Source: CAWFQB01 sp965277875
GTDB lineage: Bacteria > Armatimonadota > Chthonomonadetes > Chthonomonadales > Chthonomonadaceae
DNA length: 64,000 bases
Reading direction: 5' to 3'
Assembly: GCA_965277875.1 (NCBI GenBank)
Contig: CBDIDV010000002.1
Span: forward strand, 1,426,001-1,490,000
Numbering within the stretch: the stretch's first letter is position 1; the number at the start of each line of letters is the position of its first letter. The position numbers and the translations under genes were made by a program. The notes beneath the pieces were generated by a model. That model did not search any database, was not told the origin of the DNA, and saw only the letters and a program-made list of their open reading frames with translations. Below are positions 25,371-37,603 of this stretch, piece after piece.

Positions 25371-26684
25371 CTATCTGCCTTGATTCTTTAACAGCGTCAA
25401 CAGATTTTGCACCATTAACGGCTCTATCTGCGGGCCGACTGATACGCCCGCCTCGTAACGATAGAGAGACAGGCCATAATCTTCCGGCGTCAGGATGTAG
25501 CCAAGTTCGTCGCCGCACAGGCCCAGGATAAAGCGCGGGCTGCCCGTCATCTGCTGTTTGAGATACAGGCCGATGTTGGGCAGCGCTTCGCCCGGAATGG
25601 TCAGGAACTCGGCAGACCCTATCTTTAAGCGGTTTACCTCGGTCGTCAGCAGTCCATTTTGTACCATGCTGCGTGGGAAGATGTTCAGGGCGACCAGCGC
25701 CTTGAATTTCGGGTTGTCTAAGGGAACCGTAAACACCCGCCGGTCGGCCTGTATCGGCGCATCGGACACAAGCGCAGCCGTGTGCGCGAGTATGTCCAGG
25801 GCGCGTTTGCCAAGCGTTGTGCCGATGGTCTGCGCCGCCTGCCAGTTCTGGCCGCGCGGCGCGGTCGTCTCATCAAAGTCTGCCGTAATCATGCCGCCCT
25901 GCGCGCCGTTAAGGTACAGGCATACGCCCCCTCCCCCGCCCTCGACCGTTTCGTACAGCCAATGCGGAAAATCCGCCGTGATCTGCCGCGTGTCCAGCAC
26001 TTCGGGGTGACAGGCATAATTCACGAACGTGCAAATGGGCTTGCCGCCGTTTGCGCCCACAACCTGCATCACGCCCAACTCGGTATCCAGTATGTTCGCC
26101 ACGCGGGAGTTTTTGGAAATGCGGCCCACGTCGCTTGTCTGCGCGAATTTCAGGCTGACCGGCTGTAATCGGGACGCGGTCTCGTCTACAAGCCCGGCCA
26201 CCTTGTCTCGCAGCGTCGCCATCCAACCCGCATTGACGCCGCTTGTTGTCAGGTCGCGCCCCCACTGCCCCAGCGTGTCCGGCCCGCTGTGCGTGTGCGT
26301 CGCGGCGATGATAACTCGTTCAGGCGGTACGCTCTTGATTTTGGCCCGGATAGCCTCGATCTGATAACGCGGCAGGCCGATCACATCGCAGCTCACAAAG
26401 GCCACGCGCACGCCGTTTGACTCCAGTGCCAGACACCGCGCAAATAGCCGATCATGGACGCCCGCGCTCAGGCGATTGAACTCATATCCGGCGAGATACG
26501 CGGGCGCGTCGGGCGTGATGTCCACCTTGCCCGCTGCCCCCCGCAAACCGGAAGGAGCGGCATACGCGCCCCGCGCCACAAACAACGCCAGCAGCATTCC
26601 CGCCAGCAGCCACGAACGTATACTATTTTGATTGTTATTTTGATTGTTATTTTGATTGTTATTTTGATTACTATTTCGATGCAA
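25371..26684 (-). CDS. Neutral/alkaline ceramidase-like secreted hydrolase
   Basis: This protein of about 438 residues shows the N-terminal domain of neutral/alkaline non-lysosomal ceramidases: GAAGKVDITPDAPAYLAGYE, then AFVSCDVIGLP, AATHTHSGPD (zinc ligands) and TFVNYACHPEVLD. Many bacterial members are single-domain and of unknown substrate, so lipid amide cleavage is only a family-level idea. The best start is TTG 26684: AGGAGC lies 7 nt upstream, and the protein then opens with a polar n-region of repeated Asn-Gln-Asn-Asn units and a hydrophobic core WLLAGMLLALFVARGAYA, a normal signal peptide. The polar repeat is encoded by a 12-bp tandem repeat. Confidence 0.85.
   Translation of the reverse strand: MHRNSNQNNNQNNNQNNNQNSIRSWLLAGMLLALFVARGAYAAPSGLRGAAGKVDITPDAPAYLAGYEFNRLSAGVHDRLFARCLALESNGVRVAFVSCDVIGLPRYQIEAIRAKIKSVPPERVIIAATHTHSGPDTLGQWGRDLTTSGVNAGWMATLRDKVAGLVDETASRLQPVSLKFAQTSDVGRISKNSRVANILDTELGVMQVVGANGGKPICTFVNYACHPEVLDTRQITADFPHWLYETVEGGGGGVCLYLNGAQGGMITADFDETTAPRGQNWQAAQTIGTTLGKRALDILAHTAALVSDAPIQADRRVFTVPLDNPKFKALVALNIFPRSMVQNGLLTTEVNRLKIGSAEFLTIPGEALPNIGLYLKQQMTGSPRFILGLCGDELGYILTPEDYGLSLYRYEAGVSVGPQIEPLMVQNLLTLLKNQGR
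26624..26671. repeat. 12-bp tandem repeat within the ceramidase-like signal peptide
   Basis: ATTTTGATTGTT is present three times without mismatch and a fourth time as ATTTTGATTACT. On the coding strand it encodes repeated Asn-Asn-Gln-Asn. The unit is a multiple of three, so copy-number change would lengthen the protein without a frameshift. Confidence 0.9.
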
Positions 26685-26850
26685 TACTTTGCTCCTGATC
26701 GGTACGATCTCGTCAAGAAGACGTTCCTCTCCTGTATACGTCAGGCAAGGCAACAGATTGCGCCCACTGGCCGCGTCCCGTGTTATATTCTCCGAACCGT
26801 CGAAACGATAAAGCCTGCGGCGCATGTATCGCCACGAAAGGAACATCTGC

Positions 26851-27546
26851 ATGGATGCCCCTGACATTTACGATCCTTCTATTCCGCCGAACGCGCGTGA
26901 GCGCATTCGCACACATCACCCGAACAGCGCAAAGCAACTCTGCGACTATTGTATCAACGACACCCTTATAGGAAGGCGCTCGTTCGATGTGAATGGGCAT
27001 ATCGAAATGGAGTACGGACTGCGGGAGGGCAAACAGCACGGCGCTTCGTACCGTTTCTATGAAGGCGGCGGGCTGTTGTGCCGCGAGCCTTACGAAAACG
27101 GCTTTCTCCACGGCACAGCCTATCAGTGGGCGGAAGATGGCAGGCTGCTCGGCACATACGCGCTGGAATATGGGACAGGTATTGACCTGTGGTGGCAGGG
27201 CTGGGCCGGCGACACATTTGAGTTGGCGGAAGTACACTCTATGCGGGAAGGTCAGGCGCACGGCTTTGAATGGTGGCTGAATTCGGACGGGCGGACGCTC
27301 TGGAGAGAGCGACACTGGCGGCATGGCATTCGGCACGGCATCGAACGCGAGTGGAACCACAAAGGGCGATTAGGGCGCACGTTCCCCCGCTTTTGGCTCA
27401 ACGGAAGGCGCGTGACACGAGCGAAGTACCTACGCGCTGCGGCGGACGACCGTTTTCTGCCTGCATACCTGCAAACAGACAATGCTCCGCAGCGTGTTTT
27501 CCCGGCTGATGTCGCTCCGCACACAGGGCTATCTATATCCGCCTGA
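26851..27546 (+). CDS. YwqK/MORN-like repeat protein
   Basis: This 231-residue soluble protein has several G-x-x-H-G-x-x-x-x-W/Y/F repeats, for example EGKQHGASYRFYEGG, ENGFLHGTAYQWAEDG, EGQAHGFEWWLNSDG and RHGIRHGIEREWNHKG. These match the MORN / YwqK antitoxin-like beta-hairpin repeats. In Bacillus, YwqK neutralises a toxin; here no toxin gene is adjacent, so that role is not supported. ATG 26851 has AAAGGA about 9 nt upstream. The gene diverges from the ceramidase-like gene. Confidence 0.75.
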   Translation: MDAPDIYDPSIPPNARERIRTHHPNSAKQLCDYCINDTLIGRRSFDVNGHIEMEYGLREGKQHGASYRFYEGGGLLCREPYENGFLHGTAYQWAEDGRLLGTYALEYGTGIDLWWQGWAGDTFELAEVHSMREGQAHGFEWWLNSDGRTLWRERHWRHGIRHGIEREWNHKGRLGRTFPRFWLNGRRVTRAKYLRAAADDRFLPAYLQTDNAPQRVFPADVAPHTGLSISA

Positions 27547-27614
27547 ATGAAATCGAGCCGGATATTGATAGCCCTGCCGTTTGACAGGGCATCTGTTGTA
27601 CCTCACAAATTGAG

Positions 27615-27639
27615 TGGCGGGCCGCATCGCGGCCCGCCA
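27615..27639. terminator. GC-rich hairpin between convergent genes
   Basis: TGGCGGGCCGC and GCGGCCCGCCA form an 11-bp perfect stem with a 3-nt loop between the plus gene ending 27546 and the minus gene ending 27708. There is no T run, so factor-assisted termination or an RNA stability role is possible. Confidence 0.5.
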
Positions 27640-27707
27640 TCATTACGCACCCTTATGACCTTAGCTTTTGCGCCTCAAAGCGATTGCTTTATGCACGAAA
27701 CGCGCGT

Positions 27708-28079
27708 TTATAGCAGAGGCTCGCACATGACCGTATCCTCATCTGTGTAAGCCGGGACGCAGCAACAGAGAAACACAAGCGGCGACTGCCCCACGTTCCG
27801 TATTTGATGCTTTGATCCCGCCGGAATACAGATGCCGTCGCCCACGCCTACGACCCGCTGTTCGGTCTCTATCGCTATCAAACCCTGCCCGGCGAGAATG
27901 TAGTATATCTCCTCGGTGTCAGGGTGTGAGTGCGCGTCGGTGGCCGCGCCAATCGCGAGCGTGGCCTCCGCAAAGCTTTGCCGAACTGTGGTCGCCTGAC
28001 GCGGGGCCAGTATTTCGCGGATGGTAGACGTGTCTTTGGTTGTGAAAGCCGCCGCATTGTTCCGATTAGCGATATTCAT
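27708..28079 (-). CDS. Single-domain cupin protein
   Basis: This 123-residue protein shows the cupin_2 pattern: AHSHPDTEEIYYILAGQG (metal-binding His/His/Glu) and later IPAGSKHQIRN with the fourth His. Such small cupins bind metal or sugars, or act as epimerases or dioxygenases. No substrate can be assigned. It is transcribed in the same direction as the downstream-lying hydrolase genes but separated from them by hairpins. Confidence 0.87.
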   Translation of the reverse strand: MNIANRNNAAAFTTKDTSTIREILAPRQATTVRQSFAEATLAIGAATDAHSHPDTEEIYYILAGQGLIAIETEQRVVGVGDGICIPAGSKHQIRNVGQSPLVFLCCCVPAYTDEDTVMCEPLL

Positions 28080-28141
28080 GTCGGGTTCTCAGCGCCTACT
28101 GTATGCAGTCGGCGGTCAGGCAGCGGCCTTCGTGTTCGCTC

Positions 28142-29419
28142 CTAGCGGTGGCTGCGAAATCCGGCGATGATGCTGCGCTGCAAACCCTGCCCGCGCAGTT
28201 CATTGCCCATCGCCACAATCTTGCCCGTGTTGCCGTCCACCAAGATCGCGTGAGGGATCGTTTTCACATCATACAGTTGCGCGGTTTCCGCTTTTCCGGA
28301 GCCGTCGTATATCTGCGTCCACGTCATTCCGGCCTGCGCCATAAACTCTTGTATGACCCGGCTCTTGTTAGCCTGATCCAAACTCACACCCAGGATCTCA
28401 AAGCCGTTCGGGTGATACTGATTGTAGGCCGCAACGATGTTCGGCACTTCCTCCACGCATGGCACACACCAGGTAGCCCAGAAGTCCAGCAGTACGAGCT
28501 TGCCCCGGAAATCATCCGGGAAGTGGACGGTGCGGCCATCCATCGTCCGCGCCTCGAAGTCCAGCACATCCGTACCGACTTTTAGGTCCGCCGCCGTGAT
28601 CGTGCTTGTGTTCTTGCCGGATTTCCGCAGGGCAAGGGAAAGTCCGCGCACATCGATAGCCGAAACCTCATAGGACGCGCCCGCCAGACGGAAGGGCTTG
28701 GCCGCGTCAAAGGCTTCGGTTTTGGGATCGAAGCGGCCGTCATTATTTTTGTCAATCATCAGCGTCACGCGCGCCGGGTCGCCGTCGTCATGCTGAAATT
28801 CGTTGAATTTGCCGTTTACGGTCTGATCCACTAATGCCACGCGGTAGGCGCGGCCATTGATGTTGAGCGTACCCACGCGGGCGTACTCCCGATTGTACGT
28901 CAGGTCAGAGCCTTGCAGCGTGAAAGACAGGGAACTCGGAACCGCTCCGCCTCGCCCCGGAATGTCGTAGCGCGCGATTACAGGGACAACCGCGGTCAAG
29001 CCGTTTTCGCCTGTTGTCAGGCTGACGGTTTTTGTGCCGGTTGTCGGTATCGCCTGAGCGGGTACGAGCGTGACCGGCGCATCGTCAGTCAGGTCTCCAT
29101 TGCCGTTCGCGTCTACGTACAGCTTGGGTCGCGTGGTCTCTCCATCGGTGTCCAGCGCCACCACGATCTGGCTGTTCTTCGCATTGCCCAGGGTAATCAC
29201 GCCGTACTGCGGCTTGAAAGCGTAGCTCGGTTCTCGCGTGATACTTGCCGGTTTTGTCGCGCTCAGGGTCAGCTTCTGCGCGATACTCGCGTGAATGCCG
29301 CCCGTGGGCGCAGTTTCCAGAGCGCCGGTAAACGCGTCTTTAGCAAACGCGCCAGAGGCGGCGTTCAGCAGACCATATCCGGCAAGAGCCATGCAGGCGA
29401 TAAGGGGCGTTTTCTTCAT
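28142..29419 (-). CDS. Exported TlpA/AhpC-type thioredoxin-fold protein
   Basis: This 425-residue protein starts at ATG 29419, with GGAG 10 nt upstream, and begins with a signal peptide (MKKTPLIACMALAGYGLLNA). The first about 290 residues form beta-rich domains with calcium-site-like DANGNGDLTDDA and DKNNDGRFDPKTE motifs. The last 140 residues are a TlpA-like thioredoxin domain with a WCVPC active site (Cys 318 and 321) and cis-Pro motif KTIPHAILVD. It should be an extracytoplasmic thiol reductant or disulfide enzyme. The N-terminal part is of unknown role. The combination is common in Planctomycetes and Armatimonadota. Confidence 0.88.
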   Translation of the reverse strand: MKKTPLIACMALAGYGLLNAASGAFAKDAFTGALETAPTGGIHASIAQKLTLSATKPASITREPSYAFKPQYGVITLGNAKNSQIVVALDTDGETTRPKLYVDANGNGDLTDDAPVTLVPAQAIPTTGTKTVSLTTGENGLTAVVPVIARYDIPGRGGAVPSSLSFTLQGSDLTYNREYARVGTLNINGRAYRVALVDQTVNGKFNEFQHDDGDPARVTLMIDKNNDGRFDPKTEAFDAAKPFRLAGASYEVSAIDVRGLSLALRKSGKNTSTITAADLKVGTDVLDFEARTMDGRTVHFPDDFRGKLVLLDFWATWCVPCVEEVPNIVAAYNQYHPNGFEILGVSLDQANKSRVIQEFMAQAGMTWTQIYDGSGKAETAQLYDVKTIPHAILVDGNTGKIVAMGNELRGQGLQRSIIAGFRSHR

Positions 29420-29531
29420 CCGATTTGTTCTCCACGGGCTTGGTGTCTCGCTCACAATAACAACACTGTGCCAAGTGTACCCACATCATTTCACTAATGT
29501 CAAATCCGCTTTTTCGCCCGTGTCGGCGTGG

Positions 29532-30851
29532 TCAGTGAACAGTCGTCGTGGCTTCGCCATGTCTCTGTGTTGGTCGCTCCGCAGCGCCCTTCACGAGCAT
29601 GTTCTTCGCTGCATTAAGCTGCTCATCCTGATCCGTGTAGATGCCGTTCGGCGCGACAAACACATCCGGTCTCACGCCATTGTTTTCCAGATAGGCTCCA
29701 TCCACTTTCAGTCCGACCTCGGCGACCTCCAACAGCCCTCTATCGCCGATAGGCACAAATCCCGCGCCGATAAACGCGCCTGCCGTCTGTGTGCCAACCA
29801 GCGTAGCGCGGTGCGACGTGTGCATTTGATAGGCAAAGAACTCTTTCGCGCTCCGCGTTCCCCCGTTTATCAGCACGACAATGGGCTTCGCGTAGCCTGT
29901 ATGCTGAAAAACGGGCTTTCCATTGCGCGTCTGAGATTCCCAGCTTACATCAGGCCGACAGAAAACATCTGCGTACCCGAAGGGTCGCCCGCCATAACCG
30001 TCTCGCAAATCCAGTATTAGCCCGTCCGTGTCGTGCAGTTTCGTCAGCACAAGGTTTTCAAGCGTAGTTCGGAAACGGTCCTGTGCCATCGTCCACAGAT
30101 GCACGTACCCGATTTTCTTGTTTTCCACGTTCATTATTCTCGCGCTTCGGACAGTCGCATCCAGGTACGATTTAAGAATGTTCTGCTTAATAGGTGACAC
30201 TTGGACAGTACGCGGCTTGCTCTCGCCATTGCGCCGCAGCTCAACAGAAACAGTGGATCCAGCCTTGCCTTTGAAAGATGATGCAGAGAAGAAGGGAAGT
30301 TTATCGGCAGCCATCAGCCTATCCCCGGCCTTGATACCGGCCTTTTCGGCAGGCCCGCCATCCAAGACGGCCCTCACCAGGTATTCTGCGCCCTGTCGTT
30401 CACCCATCAAACCTATCTGTTCAATCGCACTGTTCTGCATGTCCTCCGACCGAACCGCACTGAACATGTAATACTCTGCGTCTGCGCTGATTACGTATGC
30501 CATGTGAGAAGCGTGCAATTCTCCCAGCATGGCGTTGACCAAAGCAGCAAACTGCACATCGCTGCTTACATCAGCAAGCCGAGCGCGGTACGTCCGGCAG
30601 ATTTCATTCCAATCCACGCCGTGAAGTTTCGGATCGTAGAACTCGCTCTTTACAGTCGAACATACCTTTTCAAAGTCTCTGCCATAGGTTGCATCTGCGC
30701 CGGCCCGCTCGACGTTAGAACTGCCTGCATTGGCAAATTCATGGATGGCAACTATCGGCCCGCGCGCAGGCTGCGCGTTGATGTGATCCTGCCCCCATAT
30801 AGCCGCCACTCCGCACAGGCTCAACGCCAACCAGGTTCCTGCCTTCAACAT
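29532..30851 (-). CDS. Secreted S41 family peptidase with PDZ domain
   Basis: This 439-residue protein has a signal peptide (MLKAGTWLALSLCGVAAIWG), a helical N-terminal part, a PDZ-like segment (AEYLVRAVLDGGPAEKAGIKAGDRL) and the S41 tail-specific protease domain. The catalytic Ser lies in INGGTRSAKEFFAY, and GTQTAGAFIG follows. S41 proteases cut C-terminal tails of envelope proteins. ATG 30851 is preferred over the frame to 30965, which has an unlikely leader; AGGGA lies about 10 nt upstream. The long string of the PDZ segment is given only by its key residues AGIKAGD. Confidence 0.9.
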   Translation of the reverse strand: MLKAGTWLALSLCGVAAIWGQDHINAQPARGPIVAIHEFANAGSSNVERAGADATYGRDFEKVCSTVKSEFYDPKLHGVDWNEICRTYRARLADVSSDVQFAALVNAMLGELHASHMAYVISADAEYYMFSAVRSEDMQNSAIEQIGLMGERQGAEYLVRAVLDGGPAEKAGIKAGDRLMAADKLPFFSASSFKGKAGSTVSVELRRNGESKPRTVQVSPIKQNILKSYLDATVRSARIMNVENKKIGYVHLWTMAQDRFRTTLENLVLTKLHDTDGLILDLRDGYGGRPFGYADVFCRPDVSWESQTRNGKPVFQHTGYAKPIVVLINGGTRSAKEFFAYQMHTSHRATLVGTQTAGAFIGAGFVPIGDRGLLEVAEVGLKVDGAYLENNGVRPDVFVAPNGIYTDQDEQLNAAKNMLVKGAAERPTQRHGEATTTVH

Positions 30852-31016
30852 ACATCTATGTCCCTGTTTTCCGCGCACCGATGATTGAATAATTGTTTGT
30901 GTCGAGCGCCTCTTACGAGTCGGCTGTATGGAGAAGGATGGCACAACCCATACCCATTGCATCATACGAATTTTCTCTCAAACTTTGTTACGCAGCTTCT
31001 TTACCACCTATAACGA

Positions 31017-31068
31017 AACGAAGCGTCTGAGTGTTCTGCTTTGTTGCAGGATGCTCAGACGCTTCGTT
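31017..31068 (-). terminator. rRNA operon terminator
   Basis: A 15-bp perfect stem, AACGAAGCGTCTGAG with its complement, lies 10 nt beyond the 3' end of 5S rRNA on the minus strand, followed by TCGTTAT. It is placed as an rrn terminator. Confidence 0.8.
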
Positions 31069-31077
31069 GTATAGTTA

Positions 31078-31195
31078 TTCTGGCGGCGACCTATTTTCCC
31101 AGAGGGTTGCCCCCCAAGTATCGTCGGCGCTGCCGGCTTTCACGACCGTGTTCGGGATGGGAACGGGTGGGACACCGGCGCTAAGGCCACCAGAA
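31078..31195 (-). rRNA. rrf: 5S ribosomal RNA
   Basis: The minus strand reads TTCTGGTGGCCTTAGCGCC at the 5' end, then CACCCGTTCCCATCCCGAAC (the classic 5S block) and ends GGTCGCCGCCAGAAT. The ends pair (TTCTGGTGGC with GCCGCCAGAA). The length is about 118 nt; the ends are accurate to a few bases. It is downstream of 23S with an unusually long spacer. Confidence 0.95.
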
Positions 31196-31623
31196 ACCGG
31201 GCGCGCTTCCCGCATCTTGGCTCTGTCCTTTGTGGGACTGGTCTCAGGAGGCAGGGCGGCTTTGTGGGCCGCAGCGTGCAAATCAACACCGCTTGCCAGA
31301 ACTCTGGACGGCGGCAAAATCGCCTTACAACGAAACGGCTTCTCTTCCTCTATCCGCATTGCTGCATCCAGGTTGAGAAGAAGCCGGAAGAGTGTACGTT
31401 GTCGCTTTCGCTTGTGTCTGTAGGGATTGTCTCTCGTTTACATGGTGGGTATTTTTACATACATGACTTGTATGTTCACTGCGGTGTTCATCGTTCCACG
31501 CTGCGCTTACACGCGTCTCGCCACCTTCTGTGCGGCTTGCATCAACAGGAGGTTCCTCCCATCTATGTTCGCCGTCCAAAAAGGTGCGCTGCTGGTGTGT
31601 ATGCTCTGTTGTGGGGAACGTTG
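31196..31623 (-). other. 23S-5S internal spacer, about 428 nt
   Basis: No tRNA and no convincing coding frame is seen. A GCTTCTC...GAGAAGAAGC inverted repeat lies around 31338-31385. The end nearest 23S (31611-31626) is complementary to the 23S 5' leader at 34842-34857 and should form the processing stalk. Spacers between 23S and 5S are usually well under 150 nt. Confidence 0.75.
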
Positions 31624-34843
<3,220 letters not shown>

Positions 34844-35299
34844 CACAACGAACCCACAACACAACACACACAACCAACTACAACACGCGTAAGTACACAC
34901 CACGCAAAGCCGCCTCGCACAACAAACAACCCGCCCCGAAGGACAAGCCGCTTACCGCGCGAAGTACCCTGCATCGTCTGTCCTGCTTGCTTGCCGCAGC
35001 ATGAAGATGAACCCACATTCCCACACATAAACTCAAGACCCATACAGACACTATGACAAACCACGCCACACGCAAATACAGCCGCCATATCCCCGCCGAA
35101 GCCGGAACACAACGCCTGCCCGCCTGCCACGTGCTTGTCTGCACACTCTTCACTATTCCGTTGTAAAAGGGCTAGGAACACTCACAATGAAGTGAGATGT
35201 TCATGCATCAAAGCGGGCTTTATTGCACTCGCTCTGAAAACTTCGATGCTTGTACTCCGCGTTCTCCGTTACCGGAAGTCGCTCGTATCAATTGGAAGC
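34844..35299 (-). other. rRNA leader upstream of 23S
   Basis: About 450 nt lie between the predicted transcription start and 23S. The segment beside 23S (34842-34857) is complementary to the 3' flank at 31611-31626: GTGGG pairs with CCCAC and CGTTGT with ACAACG. This marks an RNase III-type processing stalk. A CTCAC...GTGAG hairpin lies near 35173-35188. No 16S or tRNA is present. Confidence 0.65.
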
Positions 35300-35305
35300 G
35301 AGAGT

Positions 35306-35335
35306 AATATACACCTTCACCCTCCTCTTTGTCAA
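35306..35335 (-). promoter_or_regulatory. Promoter of the 23S-5S operon
   Basis: On the minus strand TTGACA (35335-35330), an 18-nt spacer and TATATT (35311-35306) form a near-consensus sigma-70-type promoter. It has A/T-rich sequence just upstream (AGAATTTTAAGAATT), as in an UP element. It lies about 460 bp before 23S and is the clearest promoter in the window. Confidence 0.75.
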
Positions 35336-35748
35336 GGCCAATTCTTAAAATTCTAGGGCGAACGCATCTAAGGCTATCAGTGACTATCAAACCCCGAAGC
35401 TTGGGTCTTCAATTTTGCTGCAAGTGCGCGAAACATCTGTATTTCACTCTTCCGCACTTACTAAAATAGGCGAGCAAGCAAAGACTTTCTGACGACTGCA
35501 TCAGTTAGGGACAGTATTCGCAGATGTGACTCGATGAACAAGATGAACAAGGTGCTTTAAGCAAATATATTAACGAAAAATCAAAATGCGTTTGCCCTGG
35601 CCTCCGGAGTTCGATGAACGGCTGACAAGCTCTGTAACGCTTTGTACCGGTCGCTCGTCCAAAGGCAAAGCAGGCACTGTAAATGTTCACAGCGTCGGTA
35701 AAACCATAGTTACAAGCTGACAGCGTTGAGGCGAATGGGGAAAATCAC
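35336..35748. other. Intergenic stretch without a recognised gene
   Basis: About 410 bp lie between the rRNA promoter and the divergent 35749 gene. The stretch is AT-richer than its surroundings. No gene, tRNA or structured RNA was recognised. Confidence 0.4.
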
Positions 35749-36261
35749 ATGACAAGTGCAAATGGCGGCAGGAAGCGAAGCGGGTTCTTGCTGGGAATGG
35801 GGGCATTGACCCTGCTGGCCTTTGCCGCGCGCCCCGCGTTCGCACTGTGGAGGCTGTCTCGGCTGACGACTAACGGCGTTTATGACGAGCAGCAGTTTAC
35901 CGTGAAAACCAGGGACGTGGACAATCTCACGGAGTTTGAGGTCAGCATAGCCCCGCATCCGCGCGCCGTTTCGCCGTTCCTGACCGGGCAGTTGTCTTTA
36001 ATCGCGCAGGACAAGTGGGTCGCCTCCGTACCCGTCATGGAACGATGCGAAAAGGACACGGTCACGTATACGTTCCGAGTCGCGCCCGATGCCGTCGCGC
36101 AATCTATGCTGGAAGTACACGCCAGCTTCTACGCGCCCGCCCAAAATGTCAGAAGCCCGTTCAGCACGGCCATGCTGAACAATCAAAAAGTTGAGCAGAT
36201 AATGGGCGGCACGATCTACCAGATGAAGCTCAAAGACTTTGTCAACGCCAAAGCTCACTAA
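35749..36261 (+). CDS. Exported protein of unknown function
   Basis: This 170-residue protein begins with a basic stretch (GGRKR) and a hydrophobic helix SGFLLGMGALTLLAFAARPAFA (residues 11-32), a signal peptide or anchor. The rest is a beta-rich domain of about 135 residues with no recognised family and a single Cys. GGGG lies about 9 nt before the ATG. It faces the rRNA promoter region and converges with the PQQ-propeller operon. Nothing in the sequence indicates its role. Confidence 0.7.
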   Translation: MTSANGGRKRSGFLLGMGALTLLAFAARPAFALWRLSRLTTNGVYDEQQFTVKTRDVDNLTEFEVSIAPHPRAVSPFLTGQLSLIAQDKWVASVPVMERCEKDTVTYTFRVAPDAVAQSMLEVHASFYAPAQNVRSPFSTAMLNNQKVEQIMGGTIYQMKLKDFVNAKAH

Positions 36262-36334
36262 ATGCACAAGGCGTCTTGGCGCGGTGCCGCATCCGATTTA
36301 ATGCCCTCTTGGCTGACATGTAGCTTACATGGAT

Positions 36335-36368
36335 AAAGCCGGAATGTGTTTTGTTCACACTCCGGCCT
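36335..36368. terminator. Hairpin between convergent genes
   Basis: AAGCCGGAATGTG and CACACTCCGGCCTT pair with one bulge and a G-T pair around TTTTGTT. The hairpin lies between the plus gene ending 36261 and the minus gene ending 36395. The T run is weak. Confidence 0.5.
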
Positions 36369-36394
36369 TCGTACCGATACGAGCAGGAACGTTG

Positions 36395-37603
36395 CTACTT
36401 AGTGGGCGGCGTATTCTTAGCGGCAGGCGTATCCTTCGGACAAACGGCATAGACATTGCCGTCCAGAGATCCGACAAACACGGTTCCATCCAAGCTCACC
36501 ACAGGCGAACTCTGGATGCCGCCCCTAGTCGCAAACTCCCACTTCTTCGCCCCGGTGCTGCCGTCAATAGCGTACAGGCTTTTATCATATGAGCCGATGT
36601 AAACCGTGCCGTCTATGCCGACAGCGGGTGAAGCCTGTATATGGATACCCGTCTCGAAAGTCCAAGTTATTTTACCGGTCTTCGCATCCAGAGCGTATAG
36701 CTTGCCGTCCCCACACCCAACATAAAGCAGTCCGTTAGCACCCAGAGCAGGCGAAGCGAAGATGTACCTAGGCAAACCGGTCGTCCAGAGCGGCTTGCCT
36801 GTGGTTCCATTCAGCGCCACCACGCTGCCAAGTCCGTCTTTGTCCGGCCCCTTCAGCACGAAAGCAGCGTACAGTGTGCCGTCTTTGCCGACAGCCGGAT
36901 TTCCCTTTGTATAAAGATCATCCTGAGCCTTGTACGTCCAGACAGGCTTACCGTCTTTGCTGCCTAGAGCGTATAACGTCCCCCAATTCTGACAATAGAT
37001 CAGGCCGCTCGCGCCCAATACAGGAGCCGAGGCGACATCATGCTCTGTGCTGAATGCCCATTTCTGCTGCCCGGTGCGGCTGTCCAGCGCGTACAGGGAT
37101 TTGTCTGCCGACCCGACATACAGCGTTCCGTCCGCGCCTATCGTCGGCGACGAGCGGACCGCTCCGCCCATTTTCATCTGCCAGAGAATTTTGCCTGTGT
37201 CGGCGTTCAGCGCATATAGATTAGCGTCATCACAGCCTAAGTACAGGCAATGATCTGTACCTATCGCCGCGCTGCCATTGAAGGAGGCGTCCTCGGCGTA
37301 AAACTGCCACTTCTTGCGTCCCGTAGCGGCATCCAGAGCGTAAAAACGGCTGTTACCAATATATACGGTTCCTTCGGCGGACAAAACTGGAGAGGCGTAT
37401 ATACGATTGCCGCCACCGGCAGAGGGCAGAGTCTCAAACGTCCAGGCGAACGTACTCACAGGCGCGCGCCACTGCCCCTGCCCCGTATTGCGCGTGTCGC
37501 CGCGAGAACAGGGCCACGACGCATTTTGTATTTGTCCCTGACTGCCGGATTGGGTTAGCAGCAGAAGCAGGGGCAGCAGGTTTGCAGGAGAAATGCGCGG
37601 CAT
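36395..37603 (-). CDS. Secreted PQQ-like beta-propeller repeat protein
   Basis: This 402-residue protein has a signal peptide (LLPLLLLLTQSGSQG) and at least seven repeats of the type SPVLSAEGTVYIGN-x-x-x-YALDAATGRKKW, the PQQ/BamB-like propeller blade. Later blades read GTLYVGSADKSLYALDSRTG, GLLYVGCGDGKLYALDAKTG and GTVYIGSYDKSLYAIDGSTG. A catalytic quinoprotein role is unlikely; these are typically scaffold or binding proteins. AAAGGA lies before the ATG. It is the last gene of a three-gene operon with two STN-like proteins and directly abuts the second one. Confidence 0.9.
   Translation of the reverse strand: MPRISPANLLPLLLLLTQSGSQGQIQNASWPCSRGDTRNTGQGQWRAPVSTFAWTFETLPSAGGGNRIYASPVLSAEGTVYIGNSRFYALDAATGRKKWQFYAEDASFNGSAAIGTDHCLYLGCDDANLYALNADTGKILWQMKMGGAVRSSPTIGADGTLYVGSADKSLYALDSRTGQQKWAFSTEHDVASAPVLGASGLIYCQNWGTLYALGSKDGKPVWTYKAQDDLYTKGNPAVGKDGTLYAAFVLKGPDKDGLGSVVALNGTTGKPLWTTGLPRYIFASPALGANGLLYVGCGDGKLYALDAKTGKITWTFETGIHIQASPAVGIDGTVYIGSYDKSLYAIDGSTGAKKWEFATRGGIQSSPVVSLDGTVFVGSLDGNVYAVCPKDTPAAKNTPPTK

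Noticed and set aside
34844..35700. Search for a 16S or tRNA gene upstream of 23S
   Set aside because: None of the conserved 16S blocks and no tRNA cloverleaf or GGTTCGA-type arm was found.
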